From positions 1 to 64,000 of the forward strand of contig CASHSZ010000142.1 of the NCBI GenBank assembly GCA_949358305.1: DNA of 64,000 nucleotides. The letters run 5' to 3'. Source of the stretch: Strigamia acuminata (lineage: Eukaryota > Arthropoda > Chilopoda > Geophilomorpha > Linotaeniidae). Of the stretch, positions 1 through 11,500 are shown piece by piece. Below the pieces are notes generated by a model. It was not told where the DNA came from. It ran no database searches and worked only from the letters and a program-made list of their open reading frames with translations. How positions within the stretch are numbered: the first letter of the stretch is position 1; the number at the start of each line of letters is the position of its first letter. The translations under genes and the position numbers were made by a program.

Positions 1-564
1 CCGACGTAACCGACGTAACCGACGTAACCGACGTAACCGACGTAACCGACGTAACCGACGTAACCGACGTAACCGACGTAACCGACGTAACCGACGTAAC
101 CGACGTAACCGACGTAACCGACGTAACCGACGTAACCGACGTAACCGACGTAACCGACGTAACCGACGTAACCGACGTAACCGACGTAACCGACGTAACC
201 GACGTAACCGACGTAACCGACGTAACCGACGTAACCGACGTAACCGACGTAACCGACGTAACCGACGTAACCGACGTAACCGACGTAACCGACGTAACCG
301 ACGTAACCGACGTAACCGACGTAACCGACGTAACCGACGTAACCGACGTAACCGACGTAACCGACGTAACCGACGTAACCGACGTAACCGACGTAACCGA
401 CGTAACCGACGTAACCGACGTAACCGACGTAACCGACGTAACCGACGTAACCGACGTAACCGACGTAACCGACGTAACCGACGTAACCGACGTAACCGAC
501 GTAACCGACGTAACCGACGTAACCGACGTAACCGACGTAACCGACGTAACCGACGTAACCGACG
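1..564. repeat. 9-bp satellite array, left part
   Basis: Uninterrupted tandem copies of CCGACGTAA from the window edge to base 564, about 62 units, with no variant units noticed by eye. The array resumes in register at 6483 after a retrotransposon insertion, so it was one block longer than 1 kb that extends beyond the window. It stays open in several frames only because the unit length is a multiple of three. It is not coding. Confidence 0.97.
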
Positions 565-882
565 TGTTAAGATATAATGTATATTGATAAGCAATCACTT
601 TTACAACATGTGTGCATATATATCTTTGCGTATTATCATGTAACTAAGTGTTAGTGTATGTGTTTGGCCAACGCGAGTGATCGCAATGTTTGTTTACATA
701 CAGTGTCTGTATGCTGCCTACAGGTGGCGCTTTTTGCTTTGAGGTCATGTGACCAATCAATAAAGATCACTTGATGTTTTGGTTCTCACCTGTTAACATG
801 ATGTCTCTTTCTTTCACCTGATGTGTTTTTCCAATCCACTACATTTGTCACTATTTGCAGAAGTTTGCAACACTATTCAACA
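565..882 (+). repeat. 5' LTR of copia element 1
   Basis: It begins TGTTAAGATATAATG and ends CTATTCAACA. It is the same as 6165-6482 by eye. It contains AATAAAG near 759 that could serve as polyadenylation signal, and CAGGTGGCGC near 722, which resembles a CTCF-type site. Confidence 0.97.
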
Positions 883-883
883 A

Positions 884-894
884 GGTTATGGGCC
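884..894 (+). other. Primer-binding site, internal tRNA-iMet type
   Basis: GGTTATGGGCC lies one base after the LTR. It is complementary to the anticodon stem-loop region of eukaryotic initiator methionine tRNA, not to its 3' end. Drosophila copia is known to prime with a cleaved half of initiator tRNA in this way, so element 1 probably shares that mechanism. Confidence 0.8.
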
Positions 895-1665
895 ACAAAC
901 AACGTGGGAAAAACAGGCAGAGTGAAGAGAAATACCTCAAGTCAACCACAGGTGAAAAAGTGGGCGTTTCTCCTCAAAATCCAAGATGGCGGCGTCCATG
1001 AGGAATGGAATCAACCTGTGCCTATGCCAAGGATCCACGGTTCTACAAGCGATTATTGGTCATCAAGCGACACAGGATCATTAATTGGGTTCGAACATTA
1101 TAGAACATTTATTTAATACGTTTATTTTGGCCATTTTCGGACGATTTTCCGAATATCGCGAGGCGCGATACGTAACGTCGACGTGGCGTTAATTTTCGCC
1201 GAGAAAACAACTCGACGACAAATACGCAAGGACGACGACGCTCGACAACCACACGGGAAGTGTGAACGAGCAATAAACGAACGGGAATTGCCAAAAACGA
1301 GAAAATTCTCGAAGGAACTGAATTTTTCGAGGCGAAAAAGACGGAAAAACGAGGGAAAATCAACAATACGACGATTTTTCTCAACCACACGTGAAGTGTG
1401 ATTCCAGGCTGTCGATACAGAACAAGCATTTAATCTACAGCAGGAAGACATCATATTTGAACAATTTATTTCGTTTATTTCGTTTACTATTGTTGAATAC
1501 CATTGTTAGCTTAGTGTTGTTACTAGGATACACTAACATAGTATTAAGAGCGAACTAACATCGCAACACTGCACCCAGTTGCGATTACCAGTATTTCAAA
1601 GTGTTTTTGAGCAATCTTGTGTGTGTTTTTGCTGTGTTTCTGGTGTGTTGGACACTAAATTCACA

Positions 1666-4600
1666 ATGGACACGGAAAAACTCGACCGGAAGATTACACT
1701 TTTGAATAGGACGAACTACGATACGTGGAAACAGCAAATCAAAGTGCTGTTGATGCACCACGGATGTTGGGCCTTCACCGACGGTACACAAGAAGCGCTG
1801 GCACCGGGAGCATCTTGGCGAGATCGCTCGGACTTTCAACTGCGAAAGGGGCGAGCTTTCAGCCTAATTTACTACGCCATTGAGGAGCAATACCACGAAT
1901 TGCTCAGCGGGACCGAGGACGCGAAAACAGCGTGGGACACGCTAAAGACAAACTTCGAACCGGTCTCGAGGGCGAGAATAATACGTCTGTTGGACGAATT
2001 CTTCAATCTGAAGTACGACCCAGCGACGGAGACGATCGGCGTATTCGCGGCGAAGATACGCAATGCGGCGAAGCGATTAGCCGACGTCAAACACGATTTG
2101 GACAATTTGTATCAGGCATTCCAGCTCATCCGATACCTGCCACAAGAATACCAGTCAATTGTGCAGAGTATTTACCGATGGGACGATAAGGATTTCACAC
2201 TGGAAAAGGTTGAAGCGGAATTGGTCGCTGAGGAGGGCAGACTCGCGCAACAACGCAGAGATTCGGGCCAAGCGCCAATTACGGACGCTTTCAACATGGG
2301 AACAAGCACAAAGAGCAATGATAATTCGTCTAAATCCCAACAACAGCAAGGGAATAGCAGCCAAAACAACCGAGGCGGACAAAGGGGCGGCAAATCGAAT
2401 TATCGAGGCGGCAAAAATTCGCGGAATTTCCGAGGAAATGCGACCGGATCATCACCACGGGGGCCGTGTTTCCGGTGCAATCAACCAGGGCACTGGGCAA
2501 GGGATTGCACAGCACAATTACCGTCGAATAACAGCCAGAACACAAATACAGCGGAAGAATTGGACACAAACATGTTCGATGTCGGTTTTCTCACCGAGTT
2601 GAGCGAAGAAGAGATGTTACAGTGCAGCGCAGCCAACAACTGTTGGATCTACGACACCGGGGCCACTGGACATTTCTGCAAAGACAGGAATCAATTCTTC
2701 AACTTCAAGGAAACCACAGGGACAATAAGCCAAGCGGATAAGAAGACTTTAATTCAGATTCAAGGCGTCGGGGACGTTTGCGTGATGTGTTTGGTTGGAA
2801 GTGAGACAATTCCAATCACATTGAAGAAAGTTTATTATGCGCCGGACATGCGACGAAATTTGTTGTCGGGACCGTGCATCGACGAAGCACGATGCAAAGT
2901 CGCCGTTGGCTCGGGACTGGTCAAGATATACGATCCTCAGTGGAAGAGACAGCTGATGGAAGGCGTGAAGAAGGATCGTTTGTACTACATCAAGCTAAGC
3001 GACCAGAAGCCGGACTTTGAGAAGTTACGACAAAAAGCGAATAGCAAAGCGAATGTTGGCGAACGGAAGAAACAAGAGCTAACTATTTCAACACAAAGTA
3101 CAACGAAGAGTGCGTCTAATCCTGAGGAAGCAAGACTTTGGCATGAGCGGCTCGGACACATCTATTTTCCAAGCGTCCAAGCAATGAGCAAAGGAGGTGC
3201 AGTAATTGGGTTGCCAGTTTTGGACGTGCCAATTACACAATGCGACGTTTGCACATTAGCCAAGAAGAAGGCGATTCCTCATAAGTCGTTGCCAGGAATT
3301 AGATCGACAGAGCCACTCCAATTGCTACACATGGATGTATGTGGAGCATTTAGTACACCAACACTCTCGGGAAACATATACTTCTTAACTATCACGGATG
3401 ACTTCTCTCGTTATTCGACAGTGTACTTAATGAAGAAGAAGGACGAAGTATTTGACATTTTCCAAAAACACGTGAAACGAATAGAACGATTGCTTGGGAA
3501 ATCGGTTCTCGCAATTCGTACGGATAACGGTATGGAGTTCTGCTCAAACAAGTTTGGAGAGTATCTCCAAGGTCTAGGAATCGCTCACGAGAGGACTAAC
3601 GCGTACACTCCAGTCCAAAATGGCGTTTCCGAGAGACTCAACCAGACATTAGCGAATGGAATGCGAGCGCTTGTGTACGATGCCGGCTTGGAACATCGAT
3701 TCTGGGGAGAGGCCATCCTGACTTTCAACTATCTCAGGAATAGAATCGCAAAGCTGAATTCGGACAAGACGCCGATGGAATTGTATTACGGACGGAAACC
3801 ATCACTTAGACATTTGAGAAAATTCGGGAGTTTATGCTTTGTGCAGAAAAGAATTCGAGATGGCAAAATCGACAACAAGAGTCTGCATGGCATTATGCTC
3901 GGGTATTCAAGAATCACGAAAGGATATAGAGTGTGGCTGCCGGAGTTTTCCAAAGTAATTGAAACCAACGACGTGAAGTTCGTGGAGAGCAGGCGCGGTG
4001 TTGAAGGCGTGCTGGGCCTACCAGAAAAATACACGACATACATCGATAATTTGGACGACAATTTGGACACTGACAATGAGCGCCAATATTATTCGGATGA
4101 AGATGTCAGGCCGCCGCTACCCCCGCCAATACCAGTTAAGAAGAAGGAAGATCCACAACTGGAATTGCCCCCAGTTAAATTGAAATTTAGACTGCCAGAC
4201 GACAAGTTGCGTCATAATTTACCAGAAGTGAAGTTGCAGGGCACTTTACCACAACCCGGACAAGGACTTTTGAATCCAGTTCCAACTATTCCTGCACTAG
4301 TTTGGAAGAAAACGGAGAAAGTCAGACCAACTGGACAGAGAGATGTCGAGTACACAATCGAGGGCTACGACAAGCCCAAGTTACGCTCGATACCCGACGT
4401 GAAGCGTTACTGTACTGATCACAATCTTCGCGTACCAGAGCATCTGTTTGAGGACAAAAGAAAGAAGAAACCCTCAGAATCAAACACGACGACAGATAGT
4501 CTTGACGTGGACTTTGACGATATCAATATCAACTTCGAAGCCAATCATCTAGAGGTCCACGTACCCGTACGTTATGAGGAAATTGCGACTTTACCCGAAA

Positions 4601-6135
4601 AGGATGAATGGCGCCAAGCGATGAACGACGAGATTGACACCATGCATGAGCGCGAGGTTTGGGAACTTGTTCCACCGCCGCCCAACACTAAGATAGTGGG
4701 TTGCAGATGGATTTATACGACCAAACAGAACGAAGAGGGAGAAATTGCACGTTATAAGGCGAGGCTTGTCGCGCAAGGGTTTTCCCAAGTCTACGGCGAA
4801 TCCTATGAGGAGACATTCTCACCCGTGGTAGACTTTTCAATCGTGCGCTTTATGTTCACGCTACTCGTCTGTATGCTCAAATGGTCATACATTCAAGCCG
4901 ACGTCAAGTGTGCGTATCTTTACGCAAAGTTGCATAAAACCGTCTACATGCGACAACCGAAAGGCTTCATCATTGAAGGCAAGGAGAACTATGTCTGCAG
5001 GCTCCTCCGAGCCATCTATGGCTTGCACCAGTCTGGAAGAGAGTGGGGAATAGAACTGGAGGAGACTTTATTGAAATTAGGACTAGAACACGTCAATTGG
5101 TGCAATTGCGTTTATAAGTACGGAGACATTGCGTATCTAATCGTCTACGTTGACGATATCGTTGTATTCGGAAAGCAGTACGAAGATGCGATAAAAATAC
5201 TCAACATGATTGGAACGCAATTCGATTTAGTGATTCTCGGACAAACGAAGAAGTTGCTAGGAGTCGAATTTCACTCGCACAAACAACAATTGGTTCTACA
5301 TCAAAGATCGTACGTGAACAAAGTGTTGTTGAAATTCAAAAATCACTTGGAACATGTGAAGATTCGATCTCAACCGATGACGAAAGCAACTGTTCTCACG
5401 AAACGAGATTGTCCGGACACAATTGATGAATTCAAAGTCATGGAAGGAATTCCATATAGAAGCTTACTTGGATGTTTAGCATTCATCGCGTCGAGAACAA
5501 GGCCCGACATGACTTATGCAGTGAACATCCTGAGCCAATTTCAATCGAATCCAGGGTGGAACCACTGGATTGCGCTACTGGACTTACTCAGTTATCTGAG
5601 AACAACAAGAAACCACGGATTAATGTTGTTCCCGAATGATCGGATCGAGGTAATCGGATACAGCGACTCCGATTATGCGAACAACAGAGATGACCGAATT
5701 TCCGTTGGAGGAACACTAGTGACTTTGGGTAGCACACCCATCTACTGGCGGACCTTCAAACAACGGAACGTGACACTGTCAACGATGGAGGCGGAGTACG
5801 TAGCCCTCACAGAAACTGTTAAGGACTATATTTGGATTGTTCGTGTTCTGCACGAAATATCCCCAGAATTGGCTGGAAGATTCTCTCATTATGTCATGTG
5901 CGACAACATATCAGCAGTGGACTTCACAAAATCTTGTGTCGAGAACAGAAAAACAAAGCACATTGACATCCGTTACCATTTTATAAGAGAACTTGTTAAA
6001 AGAGATAATCTTCTAATCGTTCACGTAGGCACAAAGTCCAATCATGCCGACATTTTTACAAAGTCAGTTGACAAAGCTGACTTGGTAAAGTTTTGCGATC
6101 GCTTCTTAGTTGATTTAAGCACTTTGCGGGCTTAA
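1666..6135 (+). CDS. Copia-type Gag-Pol polyprotein (element 1)
   Basis: Single 1489-residue polyprotein. The ATG at 1666 is chosen because the 29 open codons upstream contain no ATG and the following residues (MDTEKLDRKI..LNRTNY..W) match the usual copia Gag start. Domains in order: Gag; CCHC zinc knuckle CFRCNQPGHWARDC near residue 267; aspartic protease with DTGATGHF near 329; HHCC integrase zinc domain (WHERLGHI...CDVC) near 490-540; DDE integrase core with HMDV near 556 and TDNGMEF near 618; copia reverse transcriptase from about 985 with YVDD near 1161; RNase H from about 1330 (YSDSDYAN, STMEAEYVAL). Gene order protease-integrase-RT-RNase H is diagnostic of Ty1/copia. No stop or frameshift is seen, and all catalytic motifs examined are present. 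Confidence 0.96.
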   Translation: MDTEKLDRKITLLNRTNYDTWKQQIKVLLMHHGCWAFTDGTQEALAPGASWRDRSDFQLRKGRAFSLIYYAIEEQYHELLSGTEDAKTAWDTLKTNFEPVSRARIIRLLDEFFNLKYDPATETIGVFAAKIRNAAKRLADVKHDLDNLYQAFQLIRYLPQEYQSIVQSIYRWDDKDFTLEKVEAELVAEEGRLAQQRRDSGQAPITDAFNMGTSTKSNDNSSKSQQQQGNSSQNNRGGQRGGKSNYRGGKNSRNFRGNATGSSPRGPCFRCNQPGHWARDCTAQLPSNNSQNTNTAEELDTNMFDVGFLTELSEEEMLQCSAANNCWIYDTGATGHFCKDRNQFFNFKETTGTISQADKKTLIQIQGVGDVCVMCLVGSETIPITLKKVYYAPDMRRNLLSGPCIDEARCKVAVGSGLVKIYDPQWKRQLMEGVKKDRLYYIKLSDQKPDFEKLRQKANSKANVGERKKQELTISTQSTTKSASNPEEARLWHERLGHIYFPSVQAMSKGGAVIGLPVLDVPITQCDVCTLAKKKAIPHKSLPGIRSTEPLQLLHMDVCGAFSTPTLSGNIYFLTITDDFSRYSTVYLMKKKDEVFDIFQKHVKRIERLLGKSVLAIRTDNGMEFCSNKFGEYLQGLGIAHERTNAYTPVQNGVSERLNQTLANGMRALVYDAGLEHRFWGEAILTFNYLRNRIAKLNSDKTPMELYYGRKPSLRHLRKFGSLCFVQKRIRDGKIDNKSLHGIMLGYSRITKGYRVWLPEFSKVIETNDVKFVESRRGVEGVLGLPEKYTTYIDNLDDNLDTDNERQYYSDEDVRPPLPPPIPVKKKEDPQLELPPVKLKFRLPDDKLRHNLPEVKLQGTLPQPGQGLLNPVPTIPALVWKKTEKVRPTGQRDVEYTIEGYDKPKLRSIPDVKRYCTDHNLRVPEHLFEDKRKKKPSESNTTTDSLDVDFDDININFEANHLEVHVPVRYEEIATLPEKDEWRQAMNDEIDTMHEREVWELVPPPPNTKIVGCRWIYTTKQNEEGEIARYKARLVAQGFSQVYGESYEETFSPVVDFSIVRFMFTLLVCMLKWSYIQADVKCAYLYAKLHKTVYMRQPKGFIIEGKENYVCRLLRAIYGLHQSGREWGIELEETLLKLGLEHVNWCNCVYKYGDIAYLIVYVDDIVVFGKQYEDAIKILNMIGTQFDLVILGQTKKLLGVEFHSHKQQLVLHQRSYVNKVLLKFKNHLEHVKIRSQPMTKATVLTKRDCPDTIDEFKVMEGIPYRSLLGCLAFIASRTRPDMTYAVNILSQFQSNPGWNHWIALLDLLSYLRTTRNHGLMLFPNDRIEVIGYSDSDYANNRDDRISVGGTLVTLGSTPIYWRTFKQRNVTLSTMEAEYVALTETVKDYIWIVRVLHEISPELAGRFSHYVMCDNISAVDFTKSCVENRKTKHIDIRYHFIRELVKRDNLLIVHVGTKSNHADIFTKSVDKADLVKFCDRFLVDLSTLRA

Positions 6136-6164
6136 TAAGGAATGAGATAATACGGGGGGCCGAA

Positions 6165-6482
6165 TGTTAAGATATAATGTATATTGATAAGCAATCACTT
6201 TTACAACATGTGTGCATATATATCTTTGCGTATTATCATGTAACTAAGTGTTAGTGTATGTGTTTGGCCAACGCGAGTGATCGCAATGTTTGTTTACATA
6301 CAGTGTCTGTATGCTGCCTACAGGTGGCGCTTTTTGCTTTGAGGTCATGTGACCAATCAATAAAGATCACTTGATGTTTTGGTTCTCACCTGTTAACATG
6401 ATGTCTCTTTCTTTCACCTGATGTGTTTTTCCAATCCACTACATTTGTCACTATTTGCAGAAGTTTGCAACACTATTCAACA
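6165..6482 (+). repeat. 3' LTR of copia element 1
   Basis: Second LTR, directly after the G-run polypurine tract, same length and apparently the same sequence as 565-882. It ends AACA and is followed by target duplication CGACG and then the satellite. Confidence 0.97.
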
Positions 6483-6929
6483 CGACGTAACCGACGTAAC
6501 CGACGTAACCGACGTAACCGACGTAACCGACGTAACCGACGTAACCGACGTAACCGACGTAACCGACGTAACCGACGTAACCGACGTAACCGACGTAACC
6601 GACGTAACCGACGTAACCGACGTAACCGACGTAACCGACGTAACCGACGTAACCGACGTAACCGACGTAACCGACGTAACCGACGTAACCGACGTAACCG
6701 ACGTAACCGACGTAACCGACGTAACCGACGTAACCGACGTAACCGACGTAACCGACGTAACCGACGTAACCGACGTAACCGACGTAACCGACGTAACCGA
6801 CGTAACCGACGTAACCGACGTAACCGACGTAACCGACGTAACCGACGTAACCGACGTAACCGACGTAACCGACGTAACCGACGTAACCGACGTAACCGAC
6901 GTAACCGACGTAACCGACGTAACCGACGT
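6483..6929. repeat. 9-bp satellite array, right part
   Basis: Continuation of the CGACGTAAC satellite after the element 1 insertion, about 50 units. It ends abruptly at 6929, where the LTR of element 2 begins. That junction is either the insertion point of element 2 or the edge of the satellite. Confidence 0.97.
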
Positions 6930-7394
6930 TGTTGGGATATGCCCAACTGTTTGAGATTTATTAGTTGCATATTTATGGCTAAATGCAACGTGCATGTCTT
7001 TACTTTGCTGTGACTTAGTTAAACTAGTTGATCCTGATTTTTACCCTGCTTGTTATGTGCCGCAACTAGTTTATTTACTTGTAAAGATGTGCCTTCTCGT
7101 CGTCCGCTCAAATGAGCAATATTCGTTTAGTTTTTCCATTGCTTTTGAGTTGTTTATCGCTTATTTGCTCCTCCCTTATTGTTTATCATGTAAAGGACAA
7201 ATCATTGCTTGCTAACAATGATTTGTTCTATTGTAAGCTTGTATTCATACTTTGAGGGCGGCTAGCCTCAAAGCAGTCGTTTTTACTGTGGTTCGTGACG
7301 ATTAAAGATGGCGGTCGCGCAATGCGAGTTCCCGCACCCATTAAATCATGTCTCAGCTCTATTTTCCTGATGTCCGGCGCCTACAATCTCATCA
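6930..7394 (+). repeat. 5' LTR of copia element 2
   Basis: Begins TGTTGGGATATGCCCAA, which itself forms a TTGGG/CCCAA hairpin, at the satellite border. The end is placed at CA (7393-7394), two bases before the primer site. With no second LTR the right boundary rests only on the TG...CA rule and the position of the primer site. Confidence 0.75.
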
Positions 7395-7396
7395 TT

Positions 7397-7412
7397 TGGT
7401 AGCAGAGGATGG
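7397..7412 (+). other. Primer-binding site, 3' end of tRNA-iMet
   Basis: TGGTAGCAGAGGATGG is complementary over 16 bases to the 3' end of animal-type initiator methionine tRNA including CCA. This is the conventional copia arrangement, unlike element 1, which fits the anticodon region of the same tRNA. Confidence 0.85.
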
Positions 7413-8501
7413 TTGACGACGCGGCCAACCGTTTGTGATGAATTGGCGGCGATTTTTGTGAAGGAACGGACATCGCGACTTCGTCGGTATCGTCGCAGAG
7501 ACGTATCGCCGTTTTCGGGATTTTAGCAAAGCGGACGAGCTTTGACAACGTGTGCGGGCAATTCGCCAACGAATTTGGAACAAAACAGTGTGAGAATTGT
7601 CGTTTTTTCGTGCGAAATAAGCACATTTGCCGATATAAAGAAGATTTTTCTTCTGCGGCGCCATTTTTTTTGACTTCATCGCGTACGGCCGTGAAGCCAG
7701 CAGAGAATCGTGTGTACGGATCGACACACGCTCTCATCACGATTCAACAAAGAATACGTCGAAACGACGTAATTTTTGGACCGTTTTTCGTTGAAAATCA
7801 ACACGGAAGTCATCGTGCGAATCGATTTTTCGACGGCGGCCGGATTTTTCGTCAAAGCAGACGAAAAACGACGTGTGAGAATAATTTTCAACGTAAGGAC
7901 CTGTGTGGGCATAAATTTGCACACAGGCATCAGCTATTTGAGCACCTAGAAGACCAGTTAGCGGGTTAAACGTACGCGCTGGCATTTTCCCGAGGTTTTG
8001 TGCACGGAGCACATCCTACGAAGGTGCGGACGAGCACGTTGAGTCGACGTGCATCGATTTCACGACGTGGGATCAACGAGGGAATTTTTGCGACGCAAAC
8101 CAACCCGCAAAACAACGGATTTTCACCTTGCCAACTATTATTTAGTTTTAAGTTGTCGAAATTCATTGTTAATAAGTTTAAGGTTTTGTTTGGGGGTCTT
8201 GTAGTATCCTTTCCACCCTTTACGCAGTCGCGTAGTGGAATTGTATTTTTGCGTAGGCTTTCTCTGGCCACCGAGTGTCCCGCGGTCCTAGGAGTCCGGT
8301 CGGAACTCGGGAGATACTACGTAAAGTTTTGCATCTCACTTAGTGAGATTTGTCCAAGGGAGACTGTATAATTTTTCGCCTAAACCTTTTGGGGGTTTAC
8401 GCCATTTATAAAAGCGTAAAGAGTGTGTTTTGTGCTTCATTTGGTGTGTGCGACGATTTATTTAGTGATAAAGTGTAATCTTCGCGACGAATCGACTAGA
8501 T

Positions 8502-11500
8502 ATGGCGTCGGAGGAGAAATGCGACGATTATAAGTCAATCAAAAAACTAAATGGGACAAATTATGCACAATGGGCGATTGGTGCGAAGTTGTTGTTATCC
8601 CAGCAAGGCGTGTGGGACCACGTGACGGGCGACGAGACCGCGCCGGGTCCCAACGCCACAGCCAAAGAGAAACGGGATTTTAGAGTGCGTGAGAAGCGAG
8701 CATGGTCCACGATATGCTTGAGTTGCGAAGAAGCGCAACAGCTCGTGGCCGTTGCCAAAGATACTTCTAAAGGAGCGTGGGAAGCAATCCGAGATGCTTA
8801 CCAGCCCACCACACGCGCCCGGAAAGGCAGATTGAGGCGCGAGTTCCTGCAAATGCATCTAATGGACAATGAGGAGATGATGTGTTTTCTGGCCCGTGTC
8901 GACAGAAAAGTCGCGGAACTCGCGAATGTCAAAGTAATACCGACGGATGAGGAAATTGCATTCCAATACATGGATTTCCTCCCTACAACTTATGAGACTA
9001 TAAAACAAATAATGTATCACTGGGAGGATTTGGACTTCACCCCTGCAAAAGTGAAAGACCGATTATTAGGAGAGTATAATCGTTTATTTGAAGCTTCAGA
9101 CTCCTATGGTATGCGTACACAGGATTCCACTGATAATGCAGGCGCATTCTTTGGAAAAGGGCGATTCCAACGCGGAAAAGGCGGAAATCAGCCATTTACA
9201 CCTCGGACTTGTTTTTCCTGTGGCGGCACTGGTCACTTCGCGAGAGAATGCCCGTCACCGCCCAAACAACAAGCGAATATGCAAAGCCAACGAGGTGGCA
9301 CCTCTGCACAGCTAGCAAAAGGCACTGCACGAGGACGTGGCCGTGGTGGAAAGACCAAAAAGGCCAATTTGGGACAAGTTGACATTTTTGATGAGCCCTT
9401 GACAATGTTTTCAGCGGCAGTTCACCAAACTGAAGAGGAAGTCACCTTGTCACCACCATTGTCTTTGATGTCACATTGCGACTTTGATCCGCACTGGTAC
9501 ATAGATACCGGTGCGACAGATCACTTTTCATTTAATAGAAGTTGGTTCGTGACCTTCAAGCCACTGTCCGGCTATAGTGTCCAGCAGGGGGAAGGGAAGT
9601 CTAAAATCGAGGGCATTGGAAACGTGTTGATTACATCTTGTTATGCAGGCAGATGTAGGGAAATCACACTGCAAAATGTGTATTTTGCGCCAAATTTTAA
9701 GAAAAATCTCTTATCGCTGGGCCGGACAGATGAAGCTGGTTTCACAACTTTTATCAAAAATGGAAAGTTGACCATGTTTAGAGACCGAATTGGTGAGCCT
9801 TTCCTTGTTGCAGATAAAACTAATGATCGGATGTACAAAGTTAACTGCAAAATAGAGGCCAATATTGTGAACACAACTGCACCTTCTGCGCAACAGAGTG
9901 CAGCGGTGGGTGGAAATTCGGTCAAAAATGTTGTAAAAAGTGAAAGTGTCATTAATCCTTTACTAAAAACAGTAGATTTTAAGGCAGCATTACTAAACAC
10001 ATTGAGTGGCGCAGTGCAGACTGCAGCGAAGCAGCAAGTGAGCGTAAATGCGCTAGTAAATGCGTCAAATCTTAAGAAAAGCGATTTAAATGATACTAAC
10101 GGGCAAAATAATTCGAATGGGGGAAAAATCGAAAAGATCAAAGTGAAACCACAGCCAATGGACATTTGGCACTCCAGAATGGGCCATTTTAACGCAAGTG
10201 GGATTGCAAAAATGGAAATTTCACCGGATATTTTCGGAGTTAAACTCTCCGACAAAGAACTTTCACCCTGTGACGCGTGTTCGAAGGCAAAGAGCACTAG
10301 GGCAACCTTTTCCCCAATCCCGGAAATTTCTACAAAGGGAATTTTGGAAGTAATCCACATGGATCTGTGGGGCCCCCAGCCTTTTAAATCTTTGGGAGGG
10401 GCCAGCTATTACCTAATAATTGTAGATGATTATTCGCGTTTCATGTGGGTGGAAATTATCAAGAATAAGGGGGATACATTTGAGCGCTTCAAACGATGGC
10501 AAACACAAGTTGAGCGCAGCACCGGGAAAAAGGTCAAATGCATCAAGACAGACAACGGCGGGGAGTTTGTGTCGAAAAAGTGGGATGACTATGCGGCTTC
10601 TATTGGGCTTAAGTGCATCCAAACAAACCCCTACTCCCCAGAAATGAATTCCGTGGCCGAAAGAGCAAACAGAACAATTGTTGGGGGAATTAGAGCCATG
10701 CTTTTCGAAAACAATTTTCCAAAGGGTTTGTGGGCAGAATTAGCCGTGACAGTTGTCTATCTTAAAAATAGATTCCCACATGCAAGCTTGAGTGGGAAAA
10801 CCCCTTACAACTTGTTTCATAACAAGAAAATGTCGTTGAGACATCTAAGATGTATCGGTTCTAAAGTTTTCGTGCACATTCCTTCGCAAACAAGGAGAAG
10901 CAAGTTGGAAGAAAGGGCATGGCCTGGGGCCCTAGTCGGTTACGCAATTAAGACGCGTGGGTATCGAGTTTGGGACCCCAAGTCCAACCAAGTGATTGCT
11001 TCAAAGCATGTAAAGATTAATGAAAATGTTTTTTGGCATGAATCGGTGCAATCAAATTCCATCCCACGTGAGCCAGATTTTGTAGCGGCATCATGGGATG
11101 AAGATTCAGATGATGAGATCCTACCTGCTGTACAACAGCAACAGGTGCCCCCTGTCATACAGCAGTTGTTTCAGGCCCCGAAACATGCGATTCCGAATCC
11201 CCAATTAGTCCAACAGGCGGTCGAGCCTGAAGCTGTGGAAGAAATCGCTCAAGCTGTTGGTGGGATCGAAGAAGAGGAGGAGCAACAAGTGGAAGTTCGG
11301 CTTCCAAATCCGACTCTCACCCCCCCACCAGTTAGGAGGAACCCACCACGGGGTGTTAAGTTAAAGGGGGACACAGTGAAACAGCGTGCAGCTGCTCCCG
11401 AGAAGTTAAAAATTTTAGATATGACACAATGGCAGCGGAGAGAAACCGTTAGGCAGAGTGGTGAAACTGCTGGCCAGGTAGATGTAATCTACATAACACC

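Larger units (their letters stand above)
565..6482 (+). mobile_element. Complete Ty1/copia LTR retrotransposon (element 1)
   Basis: A full-length element: 318-bp LTR, primer-binding site, leader, one gag-pol reading frame, a G-rich polypurine tract near 6154-6160 and a second 318-bp LTR. The LTRs begin TG and end CA and appear identical base for base. The five bases CGACG flank the element on both sides (560-564 and 6483-6487). Removing the element and one copy of this duplication restores the 9-bp satellite in register, so the insertion site is defined exactly. Identical LTRs and an intact frame imply a recent insertion that may still be active. Confidence 0.97.

Noticed and set aside
1-564. 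Terminal array as a telomere
   Set aside because: The unit CCGACGTAA is not a known telomeric repeat, and the same array continues internally after the copia insertion.
6421-7013. Long open frames with DVT or NRR repeats in the satellite
   Set aside because: They arise because a 9-bp repeat without in-frame stops stays open in several frames on both strands. There are no gene signals, and they end at the array border.
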